From the NCBI RefSeq assembly GCF_000785435.2, contig NZ_JTDB02000005.1:62001-126000 (forward strand): a stretch of DNA of 64,000 bases, read 5' to 3'. A model generated the notes under the pieces. It did not search any database. It was not told where the DNA came from and worked only from the letters and a program-made list of their open reading frames with translations. This DNA is from Paraburkholderia sacchari (GTDB taxonomy: Bacteria > Pseudomonadota > Gammaproteobacteria > Burkholderiales > Burkholderiaceae). Shown here piece after piece: positions 8,093-15,769 of this stretch. The first letter of the stretch is position 1; every line of letters starts with the position of its first letter. The translations under genes and the position numbers were made by a program.

Positions 8093-8518
8093 ATGAAACC
8101 CCGCATCACCGTCATTACGCTTGGCGTCGACGATCTTGACGCTTCACTGCGCTTTTACCGCGATGGTCTGGGGTTTCCAACCGAAGGCATCGTAGGCAAG
8201 GAATTCGAGCACGGGGCCGTGGTGTTCATCGACCTCCAGCCCGGCCTCCGTCTGGCGCTCTGGCCGCGCGCGAGCATGGCCCACGACACGGGGCTGGCGG
8301 TGGGGCCGGCCAGCCCAACCGAGCTAAGCCTCGGTCACAACGTTGCTTCGAAGGCCGAAGTGGATGCCGCCATGGCACAAGCGGCTTCGGCTGGCGCGCG
8401 CATTGTCAAACCCGCGCACGACACATTTTGGGGCGGTTACGCAGGCTATTTCCAGGACCCCGATGGGCATCTCTGGGAAGTCGCCTGGAATCCGCAGTGG
8501 CTGGAATCAACTCCCTGA
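8093..8518 (+). CDS. VOC-family (glyoxalase/bleomycin resistance) protein
   Basis: A 141-residue protein with two beta-alpha-beta-beta-beta modules. The N-terminal ITLGVDDLDASLRFYRDGLGFP and C-terminal DTFWGGYAGYFQDPDGHLWEVAWNP are typical VOC repeats, with His and Glu in the second module available for metal binding. Family members include lyases, dioxygenases, isomerases and antibiotic-binding proteins; this form is the common stand-alone glyoxalase-like type. It follows the DUF2848 gene by 140 bp with a structured leader between, so membership of the operon is uncertain. Confidence 0.82.
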   Translation: MKPRITVITLGVDDLDASLRFYRDGLGFPTEGIVGKEFEHGAVVFIDLQPGLRLALWPRASMAHDTGLAVGPASPTELSLGHNVASKAEVDAAMAQAASAGARIVKPAHDTFWGGYAGYFQDPDGHLWEVAWNPQWLESTP

Positions 8519-8535
8519 AGCGGCCCTTGAGCCGT

Positions 8536-8652
8536 TCAGCACCACACGACGCGGTCGTATGCGACCGTGCGCCGGTAGATGTTCCTGCCGAGCCAGCTCG
8601 AATATTCCATGTACGCGCAGTCGAGCACTACGATCCAGTTGGTCACGTTCAT
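8536..8652 (-). CDS. Possible small protein, 38 residues
   Basis: An ATG at 8652 preceded by GGGGGAACAAA opens a 38-codon frame ending TGA at 8536-8538. The peptide starts MNVTNWIVVLDCAYMEYSSW and ends in VVWC; it is rich in aromatics, has two cysteines and is not low-complexity. It lies in a gap of 363 bp between two plus-strand genes and is more AT-rich around its start than flanking genes. I recognise no family. It may be a real unannotated small gene or chance; the good Shine-Dalgarno is the main support. Confidence 0.35.
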   Translation of the reverse strand: MNVTNWIVVLDCAYMEYSSWLGRNIYRRTVAYDRVVWC

Positions 8653-8706
8653 TTTGTTCCCCCATCAAACCATCGTTGTTTGAATGCAAGACTAGTCTAC
8701 GGCCGC

Positions 8707-8723
8707 AATTCGTGGGACGAATT
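8707..8723. promoter_or_regulatory. 17-bp inverted repeat, possible operator
   Basis: AATTCGT-GGG-ACGAATT is a perfect 7-bp inverted repeat with a 3-bp centre. It is located 55 bp upstream of the minus-strand 38-codon ORF and 159 bp before the MazG-like gene, in otherwise noncoding DNA. It has the size and symmetry of a dimeric repressor site. Confidence 0.3.
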
Positions 8724-8881
8724 CATGAGCAAAGCGAGGTAAACCGCTCAGTTCTCGCAATTTGCGTTGCGTGCTCGCAACTGTGCTGTCCAGCGCATTC
8801 CTTGCCGGTCTCCTGCCATTTGACGCCGCAACTCCGGTGCCTGGGCGTTCACCCTGTTCGATCTTTCCGTTCCTCACTACC

Positions 8882-9265
8882 ATGACCGAATCCTCGCCAA
8901 ATCCGACCCCGCCCACGCCGCTCGACCGTCTCATGGAGCAAGTCCTCGCCTTCCGCGACGCGCGCGACTGGCAGCAATTTCACACGCTGCGCAACCTGAT
9001 CGTGTCGACGAGCATCGAGGCCGGCGAGCTGCTCGAAACGATCCAGTGGAAGGACGACGCGCAGATCGCCGCGCTGGTGGCCGACCCGCAGGGCCGTGCG
9101 CATCTGGAGCAGGAATGCGCCGATGTATTCATCTATCTGCTGCTCGTCGCGCATACGGCCGGTTTCGACCTGGTGAAGGCCGCGGCGGACAAGGTGAGGC
9201 TGAACGAGACCCGCTATCCGGCCAACAAGGCGAGGGGCAACGCGAGAAAGCACAGCGAGCTTTGA
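8882..9265 (+). CDS. MazG-like nucleotide pyrophosphohydrolase (dCTPase type)
   Basis: A 127-residue all-alpha NTP-PPase that would hydrolyse a nucleoside triphosphate to the monophosphate, a house-cleaning role. The metal-binding pattern is visible as STSIEAGELLETIQW followed by EQECADVFIYLLLVA, i.e. the paired E..E and E..D helices, and the C-terminal KVRLNETRYP segment is typical of RS21-C6/dCTP pyrophosphatase relatives. The ATG at 8882 gives a family-like N-terminus; the in-frame upstream extension to 8762 is poor. It stands alone before the two-component system on the opposite strand. Confidence 0.83.
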   Translation: MTESSPNPTPPTPLDRLMEQVLAFRDARDWQQFHTLRNLIVSTSIEAGELLETIQWKDDAQIAALVADPQGRAHLEQECADVFIYLLLVAHTAGFDLVKAAADKVRLNETRYPANKARGNARKHSEL

Positions 9266-9292
9266 CGCGTATATTGAACACAAAGCGCAGAC

Positions 9293-10651
9293 TCAAGCCT
9301 GCGCGTCCGCCCGAGCTTCAACGCGCGGGCGCAACCCGCTAACCGCAGCGGTCAACCCATGCCCGTCCGCATTGTTGCGCAGCACGAGTTGCAGATCGTG
9401 ACGCTGCGCGATGCGCATCGCAATCGAGAGGCCGAGACCGCTGCCGGTGCCTTGCACATGGCTCGCGCGATAGAAGCGGTCGAGCACGCGGTCCAGATCC
9501 TCCTCGGGAATGCCGGGCCCGTTGTCGACGACTTCGAAGCCCAGCTGTTCGCCCGTGCGCGTGAGCACGAGATCGACCTTGCCGCCGCGCGGCGTATAGC
9601 GGATTGCGTTGTCGAGCAGATTGTTCAGCAGCGTGTTGAGCCCGTGCGGGTCGGCGGCCACGTTGCAGGCATCGCCTTCGGTCACGGGCGCGCGCATTTC
9701 GAGGCCGAGGTCGATGTCCTTTTCTTCGGCGAGCAGCGAAAAGTCGCCGATCGCCTGTTCGCCGAGCCGCCGCAGACTCACCACGGCGACGGGCAGCGCG
9801 GGCTGCGCGTCCTCGCGCGCCAGCGTGAGCAACTGCTGCACGAGCCGGATCAAGCGGTTCAGGCGGGTTTCGATGCGCCCGGTCGTGTGCGGCTCGCCGG
9901 TGAGCGTGCCGTCGCGCAGCGCGGCCTGCAATTGCAGCTTGAGCGCCGCGAGCGGCGAGCGCAGCTCGTGCGCGGCGTCGGCGACGAAGGTGCGCTGCGC
10001 CTGCGAAGCGGCGTTCAGGCGCTGCAACAGGCCGTTGAGCGCCTCCACCAGCGGGCGCAGTTCGATGGGCGCCGACCGGTCCAGTTTGATCGGCTCCAGT
10101 GCATTGTGCGAGCGCGCTGCCAGCAGCGCCGAAAGGGCGCCGACCGGAGCGAGCCCGCGCGCCACCACGAGCAGCACGAGCACGATGGCCACCGGCACGA
10201 ACAGCGCGAGCGGCCAGAGCGTATGCAGCGCGAGCCGCAGCGCCAGCGTTTCGCGCACGGAGATCGGCTGGGCGACTTGCACGAAGCGCCCGGTTTGCTG
10301 CACGCCGAAAGTGCGCCAGTGCGTTTCCGACTGCTCGATCGTATGGAATCCTTCAGGATTGCGCGGCAGCGGCGCATCGTGCGAGGTGTGATAGATCGGC
10401 GTGCCGCTGGCGTCCCAGATCTCGATGAGGATGCGGTCGTCGGCAATGCCCTGCAGATCGGGCGCCGCGTGCGCCGTGTGGCCTGCGGTGAGGTTAGACG
10501 GCAGCGAGAGCGCCACGGCGCGCAGTTCGTAGTCGAACAGCTCGTTCGCCTCGTCGTGCGCGGTGTGAAAGATGCCGAAGCCCGCCACAGCCGAGCCGGC
10601 CGCGAACCCGCAGATCAGCCAGCCCAGCAGCCGGCGGCGGATCGATTTCAT
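9293..10651 (-). CDS. Sensor histidine kinase, QseC/TctE type
   Basis: A 452-residue membrane kinase. Transmembrane helices are at about residues 8-28 and 145-167, flanking a roughly 115-residue periplasmic sensor domain. The H-box FVADAAHELRSPLAALK has His228, the N-box is LLDNAIRYTPRGG, and the ATP lid has DNGPGIPEED and GTGSGLGLSI. It would phosphorylate the response regulator whose stop codon it overlaps (ATGA, 10648-10651). The sensor domain resembles the QseC and TctE groups, which respond to diverse cues; the signal cannot be deduced. No transporter or enzyme shares the operon. Confidence 0.9.
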   Translation of the reverse strand: MKSIRRRLLGWLICGFAAGSAVAGFGIFHTAHDEANELFDYELRAVALSLPSNLTAGHTAHAAPDLQGIADDRILIEIWDASGTPIYHTSHDAPLPRNPEGFHTIEQSETHWRTFGVQQTGRFVQVAQPISVRETLALRLALHTLWPLALFVPVAIVLVLLVVARGLAPVGALSALLAARSHNALEPIKLDRSAPIELRPLVEALNGLLQRLNAASQAQRTFVADAAHELRSPLAALKLQLQAALRDGTLTGEPHTTGRIETRLNRLIRLVQQLLTLAREDAQPALPVAVVSLRRLGEQAIGDFSLLAEEKDIDLGLEMRAPVTEGDACNVAADPHGLNTLLNNLLDNAIRYTPRGGKVDLVLTRTGEQLGFEVVDNGPGIPEEDLDRVLDRFYRASHVQGTGSGLGLSIAMRIAQRHDLQLVLRNNADGHGLTAAVSGLRPRVEARADAQA

Positions 10652-11310
10652 TCGGCCCTCTTGAGCCGATACCCCACGCCGCGCACCGTCACGATCTGGT
10701 CCGCGCCGATCTTGCGGCGCAGGCTATGCACATGCACTTCGATCGTGTTGCTGCCCACTTCCTCGCCCCAGCCGTAGAGCCGTTCTTCGAGTTCGGCCTT
10801 GGTGAACACGCGCGCGGGCTCCTCGATCAGCACGTGCAGCAGCGCGAACTCGCGCGGCACGAGCGAGACCGTTTCGCCGCCCTGGGTGACTTCGTGCGCG
10901 GCCGGGTCGAGCGCGAGGTCGCCGTGTTCGTAGACCGGCTGCTTGCGGCCCGTGCGCCGCCGCAGCAGCGCGCGGGCGCGCGCCGCGAGTTCGTCGAGAT
11001 CGAAGGGCTTGACGAGGTAGTCGTCGGCGCCCGCGTCGAGCCCGCTCACGCGGTCGGTCACGCTGTCGCGCGCGGTGATGATCAGGATCGGCGCTTCGCC
11101 GCCGCGCCGGCGGTAGGAGGCCAGCACGCTCACGCCGTCCTTCTTCGGCAGGCCCAGGTCGAGCAGCACGAGGTCGTAAACGTCGTTGGCGAGCGAGAGC
11201 TCGGCCTCGCGCCCGTCCTTGGCCCAGTCGACGGCGTAGCCTTCGCGGCGCAGCGCGTCGAGCACGGGCTCGGCAATCATTTCGTCGTCTTCGACGAGCA
11301 AGAGACGCAT
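10648..11310 (-). CDS. OmpR-family response regulator, QseB/TctD type
   Basis: A 220-residue DNA-binding response regulator. Receiver features are Glu/Asp at 7-9 (VEDDE), phospho-acceptor Asp51 in DLVLLDLGLPKKDG, and Lys in DDYLVKPFDL near 103. The C-terminal winged helix has the OmpR-type EVHVHSLRRKIGADQIVTVRGVGYRLK tail. ATG 11310 is the start because MRLLLVEDDE is the family N-terminus. It is first in a two-gene operon with the kinase and is divergent from the ethanolamine permease gene 392 bp away, so it could influence that promoter, though an AraC regulator at the other end is the likelier controller. Confidence 0.9.
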   Translation of the reverse strand: MRLLLVEDDEMIAEPVLDALRREGYAVDWAKDGREAELSLANDVYDLVLLDLGLPKKDGVSVLASYRRRGGEAPILIITARDSVTDRVSGLDAGADDYLVKPFDLDELAARARALLRRRTGRKQPVYEHGDLALDPAAHEVTQGGETVSLVPREFALLHVLIEEPARVFTKAELEERLYGWGEEVGSNTIEVHVHSLRRKIGADQIVTVRGVGYRLKRAE

Positions 11311-11702
11311 CGTGTTGCTCCAGGTTGCTTCTTCGGCCTGCAATTGTCGCTCAGTTGCGCGCATGGCACAGCCCTCCTCGTCTCCTTATGCTTCAGCTTC
11401 CCCGTGGCGTGCCGCGCCGTGCTTGCAGGAGCGCAGCAGCGCCGGCAGCAGCACGAGCGGCATCTGCACGAGAAAAAAACACCGCGCTGAAATGCGCTCG
11501 GTGGACTGCAGCGCAGTCTGCCGGGAAAACGCTTATGTGCTGCTTAAGGGTGGGATCGGGTGCCGTATTTTGCTTCGCAGGCAAAACGTAAGGAACGCGC
11601 AATTGCCGATTTTCGATAACGCCTCGATTAATGACTGTCTAGCATGGTCCCAACACCCAATCCGGCGCCGACCGCGCGGGCCACCCAGGAGGATAAAACA
11701 CC
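11311..11702. promoter_or_regulatory. Divergent intergenic region, response regulator / ethanolamine permease
   Basis: This 392-bp gap holds a small hairpin GACTGC-AGC-GCAGTC (11504-11518), the motif GGAACGCGCAATTGCCG at 11592-11608 that recurs before the eutR-like gene, and AGGAGG at 11687-11692 as the strong ribosome binding site of the permease. No convincing sigma-70 or sigma-54 promoter and no cobalamin-riboswitch-like element was seen. Confidence 0.45.
11592..11608 (+). promoter_or_regulatory. Candidate AraC/EutR-like site upstream of eat (copy 1)
   Basis: GGAACGCGCAATTGCCG; a near-identical copy (one base longer) lies at 15647-15664 upstream of the AraC gene. It is 94 bp before the permease ATG, a reasonable activator position. 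Confidence 0.4.
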
Positions 11703-13136
11703 ATGCAGGCAGAGTCTAAAGGCCGTGGCGCCGCGCCAGCGCTCAAGCAAACGCTCGGTACGTGGCAGCTATGGGGCATTGCCGTCGGGCTTGTGATTTC
11801 CGGCGAATACTTCGGCTGGAGCTATGGCTGGGCCACGGCCGGCACGCTCGGCTTCGTTGTCACGGCGCTGTTCGTGGCGGCGATGTATACCACCTTCATT
11901 TTTAGCTTCACCGAACTCACCACGTCGATTCCACACGCTGGCGGCCCGTTCGCGTATGCGCGCCGCGCGTTCGGCCCGGCCGGCGGCTACCTCGCGGGTG
12001 TCGCCACGCTGGTGGAGTTCGTGTTCGCGCCGCCGGCCATCGCGCTTGCCATCGGTGCGTATCTGCACGTGCAGTTTCCGGCGCTCGAGCCCAGACACGC
12101 CGCCGTGGGCGCGTATCTGGTGTTCATGGCGCTCAATATCGTGGGCGTGCAGATTGCCGCCACGTTCGAGCTCGTGGTCACGCTGTTCGCGATCTTCGAG
12201 CTGCTCGTGTTCATGGGCGTCGTGTCCCCGGGCTTCGCATGGTCGCACTTCCTCAAGGGCGGCTGGTCGGGCAACGATCATTTCTCGTTGGGCGCCGTCC
12301 ATGGCATGTTCGCGGCTATTCCTTTCGCGATCTGGTTTTTCCTCGCCATCGAAGGCGTGGCCATGGCCGCCGAAGAAGCCAAGAACCCCAAGCGCTCGAT
12401 TCCGATTGCCTACGTGACCGGCATTCTCACGCTGGTGGCGCTCGCGGTGGGCGTGATGGTGTTCGCGGGCGGCGCGGGCGACTGGTCGCGGCTCGCCAAC
12501 ATCAACGACCCGCTGCCGCAGGCCATGAAGTACATCGTGGGCGAGCACAGCGGCTGGATGCATATGCTCGTGTGGCTGGGGCTGTTCGGCCTCGTCGCAT
12601 CGTTTCACGGCATCATTCTCGGGTACTCGCGCCAGATCTTCGCGCTTGCCCGCGAAGGCTATCTGCCCGCGTGGCTCGCCAAAGTGCATCCGCGCTTCAA
12701 GACGCCTTATCGCGCGATCCTGGCCGGCGGCGTGGTCGGTATCGCGGCTATCTATAGCGACGAACTCATCCAGTTCGGCGGCCAGACGCTCACCGCGAAC
12801 ATCGTGACGATGTCGGTGTTCGGCGCCATCGTCATGTACATCGTCAGCATGGCGGCGCTATTCAAGCTGCGCCGCACCCGGCCCAATATGGAGCGGCCGT
12901 TCCGCGCGCCGCTCTATCCGTTGTTTCCGGCCTTCGCGCTCGTTGCCGCGCTCGTATGCCTTGGCACGATGTTCTATTACAACACGCTCGTAGCCCTGAT
13001 CTTCGTGGTGTTTCTCGCACTGGGCTATGCTTATTTTCTGGCGACCCGGGCACAGCGCGACGCAGCCTCGGGCGCGCATCCGGACCACGAGACGGATGCG
13101 CCGATCGAATCCCCCGGCGTGCTGCTCGAGGAATGA
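11703..13136 (+). CDS. eat: Ethanolamine permease
   Basis: A 477-residue APC-superfamily transporter with about twelve hydrophobic helices. The segments ISGEYFGWSYGW near residue 40, the TTSIPHAGGPFAYARRAFGPAGGY region and FHGIILGYSRQIFALAREGYLP are characteristic of the eat-type ethanolamine/amino-acid permeases. It would import ethanolamine across the inner membrane. The ATG lies 10 bp after AGGAGG. The next gene is EutB, 36 bp downstream, so an eat-eutB-eutC operon is clear. No carboxysome-like shell genes are present, implying the shell-free pathway found in many proteobacteria. Confidence 0.9.
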   Translation: MQAESKGRGAAPALKQTLGTWQLWGIAVGLVISGEYFGWSYGWATAGTLGFVVTALFVAAMYTTFIFSFTELTTSIPHAGGPFAYARRAFGPAGGYLAGVATLVEFVFAPPAIALAIGAYLHVQFPALEPRHAAVGAYLVFMALNIVGVQIAATFELVVTLFAIFELLVFMGVVSPGFAWSHFLKGGWSGNDHFSLGAVHGMFAAIPFAIWFFLAIEGVAMAAEEAKNPKRSIPIAYVTGILTLVALAVGVMVFAGGAGDWSRLANINDPLPQAMKYIVGEHSGWMHMLVWLGLFGLVASFHGIILGYSRQIFALAREGYLPAWLAKVHPRFKTPYRAILAGGVVGIAAIYSDELIQFGGQTLTANIVTMSVFGAIVMYIVSMAALFKLRRTRPNMERPFRAPLYPLFPAFALVAALVCLGTMFYYNTLVALIFVVFLALGYAYFLATRAQRDAASGAHPDHETDAPIESPGVLLEE

Positions 13137-13172
13137 GCGCGAGCGATATGCAAGTCAGCAGGAGTTGAAGCG

Positions 13173-14582
13173 ATGTCCTATACGGAGACGATCGGTCTGC
13201 GCACGTACCGTTTCGCGGACCTCAAAACCTTGCTTGCCAAGGCGAGTCCGCTGCGCAGCGGCGACCAGCTCGCGGGCGTGGCGGCGGCGAGCGAGGAGGA
13301 GCGCGTGGCAGCCAAAATGGCGCTCGCCAACGTGCCGCTCAAGATCTTCCTGAATGAGGCGCTGGTGCCTTATGAAGAAGACGAAGTGACGCGCCTGATC
13401 GTCGATACGCATGACAAGGATGCGTTCGCGCCGGTCTCGCATCTCACCGTGGGGGATTTCCGCAACTGGCTGCTCTCGCCCGGGGCGGACAGCGCCACGC
13501 TCGAGCGCGTGGGGCCGGGCATCACGCCGGAGATGGCGGCGGCGGTCTCGAAGCTCATGCGCAACCAGGACCTTATCGCGGTGGCGAAAAAGCGCCCCGT
13601 GGTCACGCGCTTTCGCAACACGGTGGGGCTGCCCGGACGCATGTCGGTGCGCTTGCAGCCGAATCATCCCACCGACGACGTGAAAGGCATCGCCGCCTCG
13701 ATGCTCGACGGCCTCATGTACGGCTGCGGCGACGCGATGATCGGCATTAATCCGGCCACCGACAGCCTGGCAGCCATCGTCAAGCTGCTCACGATGATCG
13801 ACGGCTTTCGCGAGCGTTATCGCGTACCGACGCAAGCGTGCGTGCTCACGCACGTCACCAACACGATTGCGGCCGTCGAGAAAGGCGCGCCCGTCGACCT
13901 CGTGTTCCAGTCGATCGCAGGTACGGAGAAGGCCAACGCGAGTTTCGGCATCTCGCTCGCGCTGCTGGGCGAGGCGCGCGAGGCTGCCCTCTCGCTCAAG
14001 CGCGGCACCGTGGGCAACAACCTCATGTACTTCGAGACGGGACAGGGCAGCGCGCTTTCGGCCAATGCGCATCATGGCGTCGATCAGCAGACCTGCGAGG
14101 TGCGCGCCTATGCCGTCGCGCGCCGCTTCGAGCCGTTCCTCGTTAATACCGTGGTGGGCTTCATCGGGCCGGAATATCTCTACGACGGCAAGCAGATCAT
14201 TCGCGCGGGTCTGGAAGATCATTTCTGCGGCAAGTTATTAGGTGTGCCGATGGGTTGTGACATCTGCTACACGAATCACGCCGAAGCCGACCAGGACGAC
14301 ATGGACACGCTGCTCACGTTGCTGGGCGCGGCGGGCATCAACTTCATCATGGGCATTCCGGGCGCCGACGACGTGATGCTCAACTACCAGAGCACCTCGT
14401 TTCACGACGCGCTGTACGTGCGCGACTTGCTGGGCCTGCGGCGCGCGCCAGAGTTCGAGGAGTGGCTGGAGACGATGGAGATTGCCGACGCGAAAGGCGC
14501 GCTGCTGCCTGCCTCGCCACGCGTGCCGCTGCTCGCGGGCGTGGATGAATGGATGGGAAGCGGGATGGGAGTGGGCACATGA
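13173..14582 (+). CDS. eutB: Ethanolamine ammonia-lyase, large subunit
   Basis: A 469-residue TIM-barrel subunit carrying the active site of the adenosylcobalamin-dependent enzyme that converts ethanolamine to acetaldehyde and ammonia. Strongly conserved EutB segments seen include FRNTVGLPGRMSVRLQPNHP, YGCGDAMIGINPATDS, FQSIAGTEKANASFGI, YFETGQGSALSANAHHGVDQ and the C-terminal GIPGADDVMLNYQSTSFHDA. Length agrees with the family (about 450-465). Its stop overlaps the EutC start (ATGA at 14579-14582). No EutA reactivase, cobalamin adenosyltransferase or acetaldehyde dehydrogenase is in the window, so those must be encoded elsewhere. Confidence 0.97.
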   Translation: MSYTETIGLRTYRFADLKTLLAKASPLRSGDQLAGVAAASEEERVAAKMALANVPLKIFLNEALVPYEEDEVTRLIVDTHDKDAFAPVSHLTVGDFRNWLLSPGADSATLERVGPGITPEMAAAVSKLMRNQDLIAVAKKRPVVTRFRNTVGLPGRMSVRLQPNHPTDDVKGIAASMLDGLMYGCGDAMIGINPATDSLAAIVKLLTMIDGFRERYRVPTQACVLTHVTNTIAAVEKGAPVDLVFQSIAGTEKANASFGISLALLGEAREAALSLKRGTVGNNLMYFETGQGSALSANAHHGVDQQTCEVRAYAVARRFEPFLVNTVVGFIGPEYLYDGKQIIRAGLEDHFCGKLLGVPMGCDICYTNHAEADQDDMDTLLTLLGAAGINFIMGIPGADDVMLNYQSTSFHDALYVRDLLGLRRAPEFEEWLETMEIADAKGALLPASPRVPLLAGVDEWMGSGMGVGT

Positions 14583-15421
14583 GCGACGCCGTCGAAAAAA
14601 ATCCTTGGGCCGGCCTGAAGGCGTTCACGAATGCGCGCATCGCGCTGGGCCGCGCGGGCAACGGCCTGCCGACTGCGCCGCTGCTCGCGTTCAATCTCTC
14701 GCATGCGCAGGCGCGCGACGCCGTGCATCAGCCGCTCGACGCCGAGGCGTTGCTGCGCGAACTGGAAGAGTCGGGCTTCACGGCGCTCGCGGCACAGAGC
14801 GCCGCGCCGGACCGCGATCATTACCTGCGTCGCCCCGACCTCGGGCGGCGGCTCTCGGACGAGAGCCGTGCGGCGCTGGGCGATGCGGGTCGCGCAATCC
14901 GCGAGGGTAACGAGAGCAATGCGGGCCCCGACATTGTGTTCGTGGTGGGTGACGGTCTGTCCGCGTTTGCCGCCGCAAAGCAGGCCTTGCCGCTTCTGCA
15001 AGCTGTGCGCGAGCGGCTGAAGGCAGACGCCGCGGCGGGCCACGGCTGGCGCGTCGGGCCTGTGGTGGTGGCGCGCCAGGCGCGCGTCGCGCTCGGCGAC
15101 GAGATCGGCGAACTTCTGGGCGCGAAGCTTGTGGCGATGCTCATCGGCGAACGGCCAGGCCTGAGTTCGCCCGATAGCCTGGGCGTGTATTTGACCTGGG
15201 CGCCGAAGGTGGGCTGCCATGATGCGATGCGCAACTGCATCTCGAACGTGCGGCCCGAGGGCCTTCCCTACGATGGTGCCGCGCACAAGCTGCACTATCT
15301 GCTCACGCACGCGCGGCGGCTCGGACTTACTGGGGTGGGCCTCAAGGACGATAGCGATGCGCTCCTGCCCGAGGAGCGGCAGAAAATGGGGCGGATTGCG
15401 TCTTCCCACGACGCTGTATAA
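14579..15421 (+). CDS. eutC: Ethanolamine ammonia-lyase, small subunit
   Basis: A 280-residue partner of EutB that helps bind adenosylcobalamin. Family signatures include TNARIALGRAGNGLPTAPLL, RPDLGRRLSDESR, IVFVVGDGLSAFAA, LIGERPGLSSPDSLGVYLTW and CISNVRPEGLPYDGAAHKL. The ATG overlaps the eutB stop, so expression is coupled; the frame opens upstream inside eutB but those residues are not EutC. Usual length is 270-300. It ends 348 bp before an AraC regulator on the same strand. Confidence 0.96.
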   Translation: MSDAVEKNPWAGLKAFTNARIALGRAGNGLPTAPLLAFNLSHAQARDAVHQPLDAEALLRELEESGFTALAAQSAAPDRDHYLRRPDLGRRLSDESRAALGDAGRAIREGNESNAGPDIVFVVGDGLSAFAAAKQALPLLQAVRERLKADAAAGHGWRVGPVVVARQARVALGDEIGELLGAKLVAMLIGERPGLSSPDSLGVYLTWAPKVGCHDAMRNCISNVRPEGLPYDGAAHKLHYLLTHARRLGLTGVGLKDDSDALLPEERQKMGRIASSHDAV

Positions 15422-15646
15422 AGCCAATATGGCAAGCTCCTGCGATCCATGATTTCATGGCGTAATGCGCCGTGCGTCGCGCGCACAGGTTCGCACCCCT
15501 CATTTGCGCCACAATCGCGCGTCGACCAATGGTTGTACCGCATGGGTGGGAGCGCGGGGCTGCACCGATAGTGCGCAATTGTTGAACACCGAAGCGAGCG
15601 CAGTGCGCCACGGTTGCACACCCGTTGCGCACCCTCCGCACGACGC

Positions 15647-15664
15647 GGAACGCGCAATATGCCG
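15647..15664 (+). promoter_or_regulatory. Candidate AraC/EutR-like site (copy 2)
   Basis: GGAACGCGCAATATGCCG, matching the copy at 11592-11608 except for one extra base. It lies about 40 bp upstream of a sigma-54-like element and 106 bp before the AraC start codon. Confidence 0.4.
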
Positions 15665-15704
15665 CACGCGCGTGCCATGAGCCTCCTCGCATGGCTGCGC
15701 GACA

Positions 15705-15719
15705 TGGCACGGATTTTGC
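15705..15719 (+). promoter_or_regulatory. Sigma-54-type -24/-12 element
   Basis: TGGCACG-GATT-TTGC matches the sigma-54 consensus TGGCACG-N4-TTGC at every fixed position. It points toward the AraC-family gene, whose ATG is 51 bp beyond the -12 GC. No sigma-54 activator (AAA+ enhancer-binding protein) is encoded in the window, so the match could be fortuitous. Confidence 0.45.
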
Positions 15720-15769
15720 GTCTCCTGCGCCGATCGTTTCGATAGACTGGTTGCACAAGGAGGCACTCC

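Larger units (their letters stand above)
15422..15769 (+). promoter_or_regulatory. Repeat-rich promoter region of eutR-like gene
   Basis: A 348-bp noncoding region full of related short motifs: TGCGCCAC at 15505-15512 and 15604-15611 (99 bp apart), GTGCGCAATTGTTG from 15571, GTTGCGCACC from 15634, and the GGAACGCGCAAT copy at 15647. The density suggests several AraC half-sites and autoregulation. AAGGAGGC at 15758 is the ribosome binding site for the next gene. No open frame here looks coding. Confidence 0.4.

Noticed and set aside
9359..10777. Plus-strand open frame of 472 codons over the histidine kinase
   Set aside because: The kinase and its motifs occupy the minus strand. The antisense frame is Arg/Glu-rich with no fold signature.
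11311..11702. Cobalamin riboswitch before the B12-dependent ethanolamine ammonia-lyase operon
   Set aside because: I looked for B12-box-like sequence and supporting hairpins upstream of eat and eutB and saw none; only a short hairpin is present.
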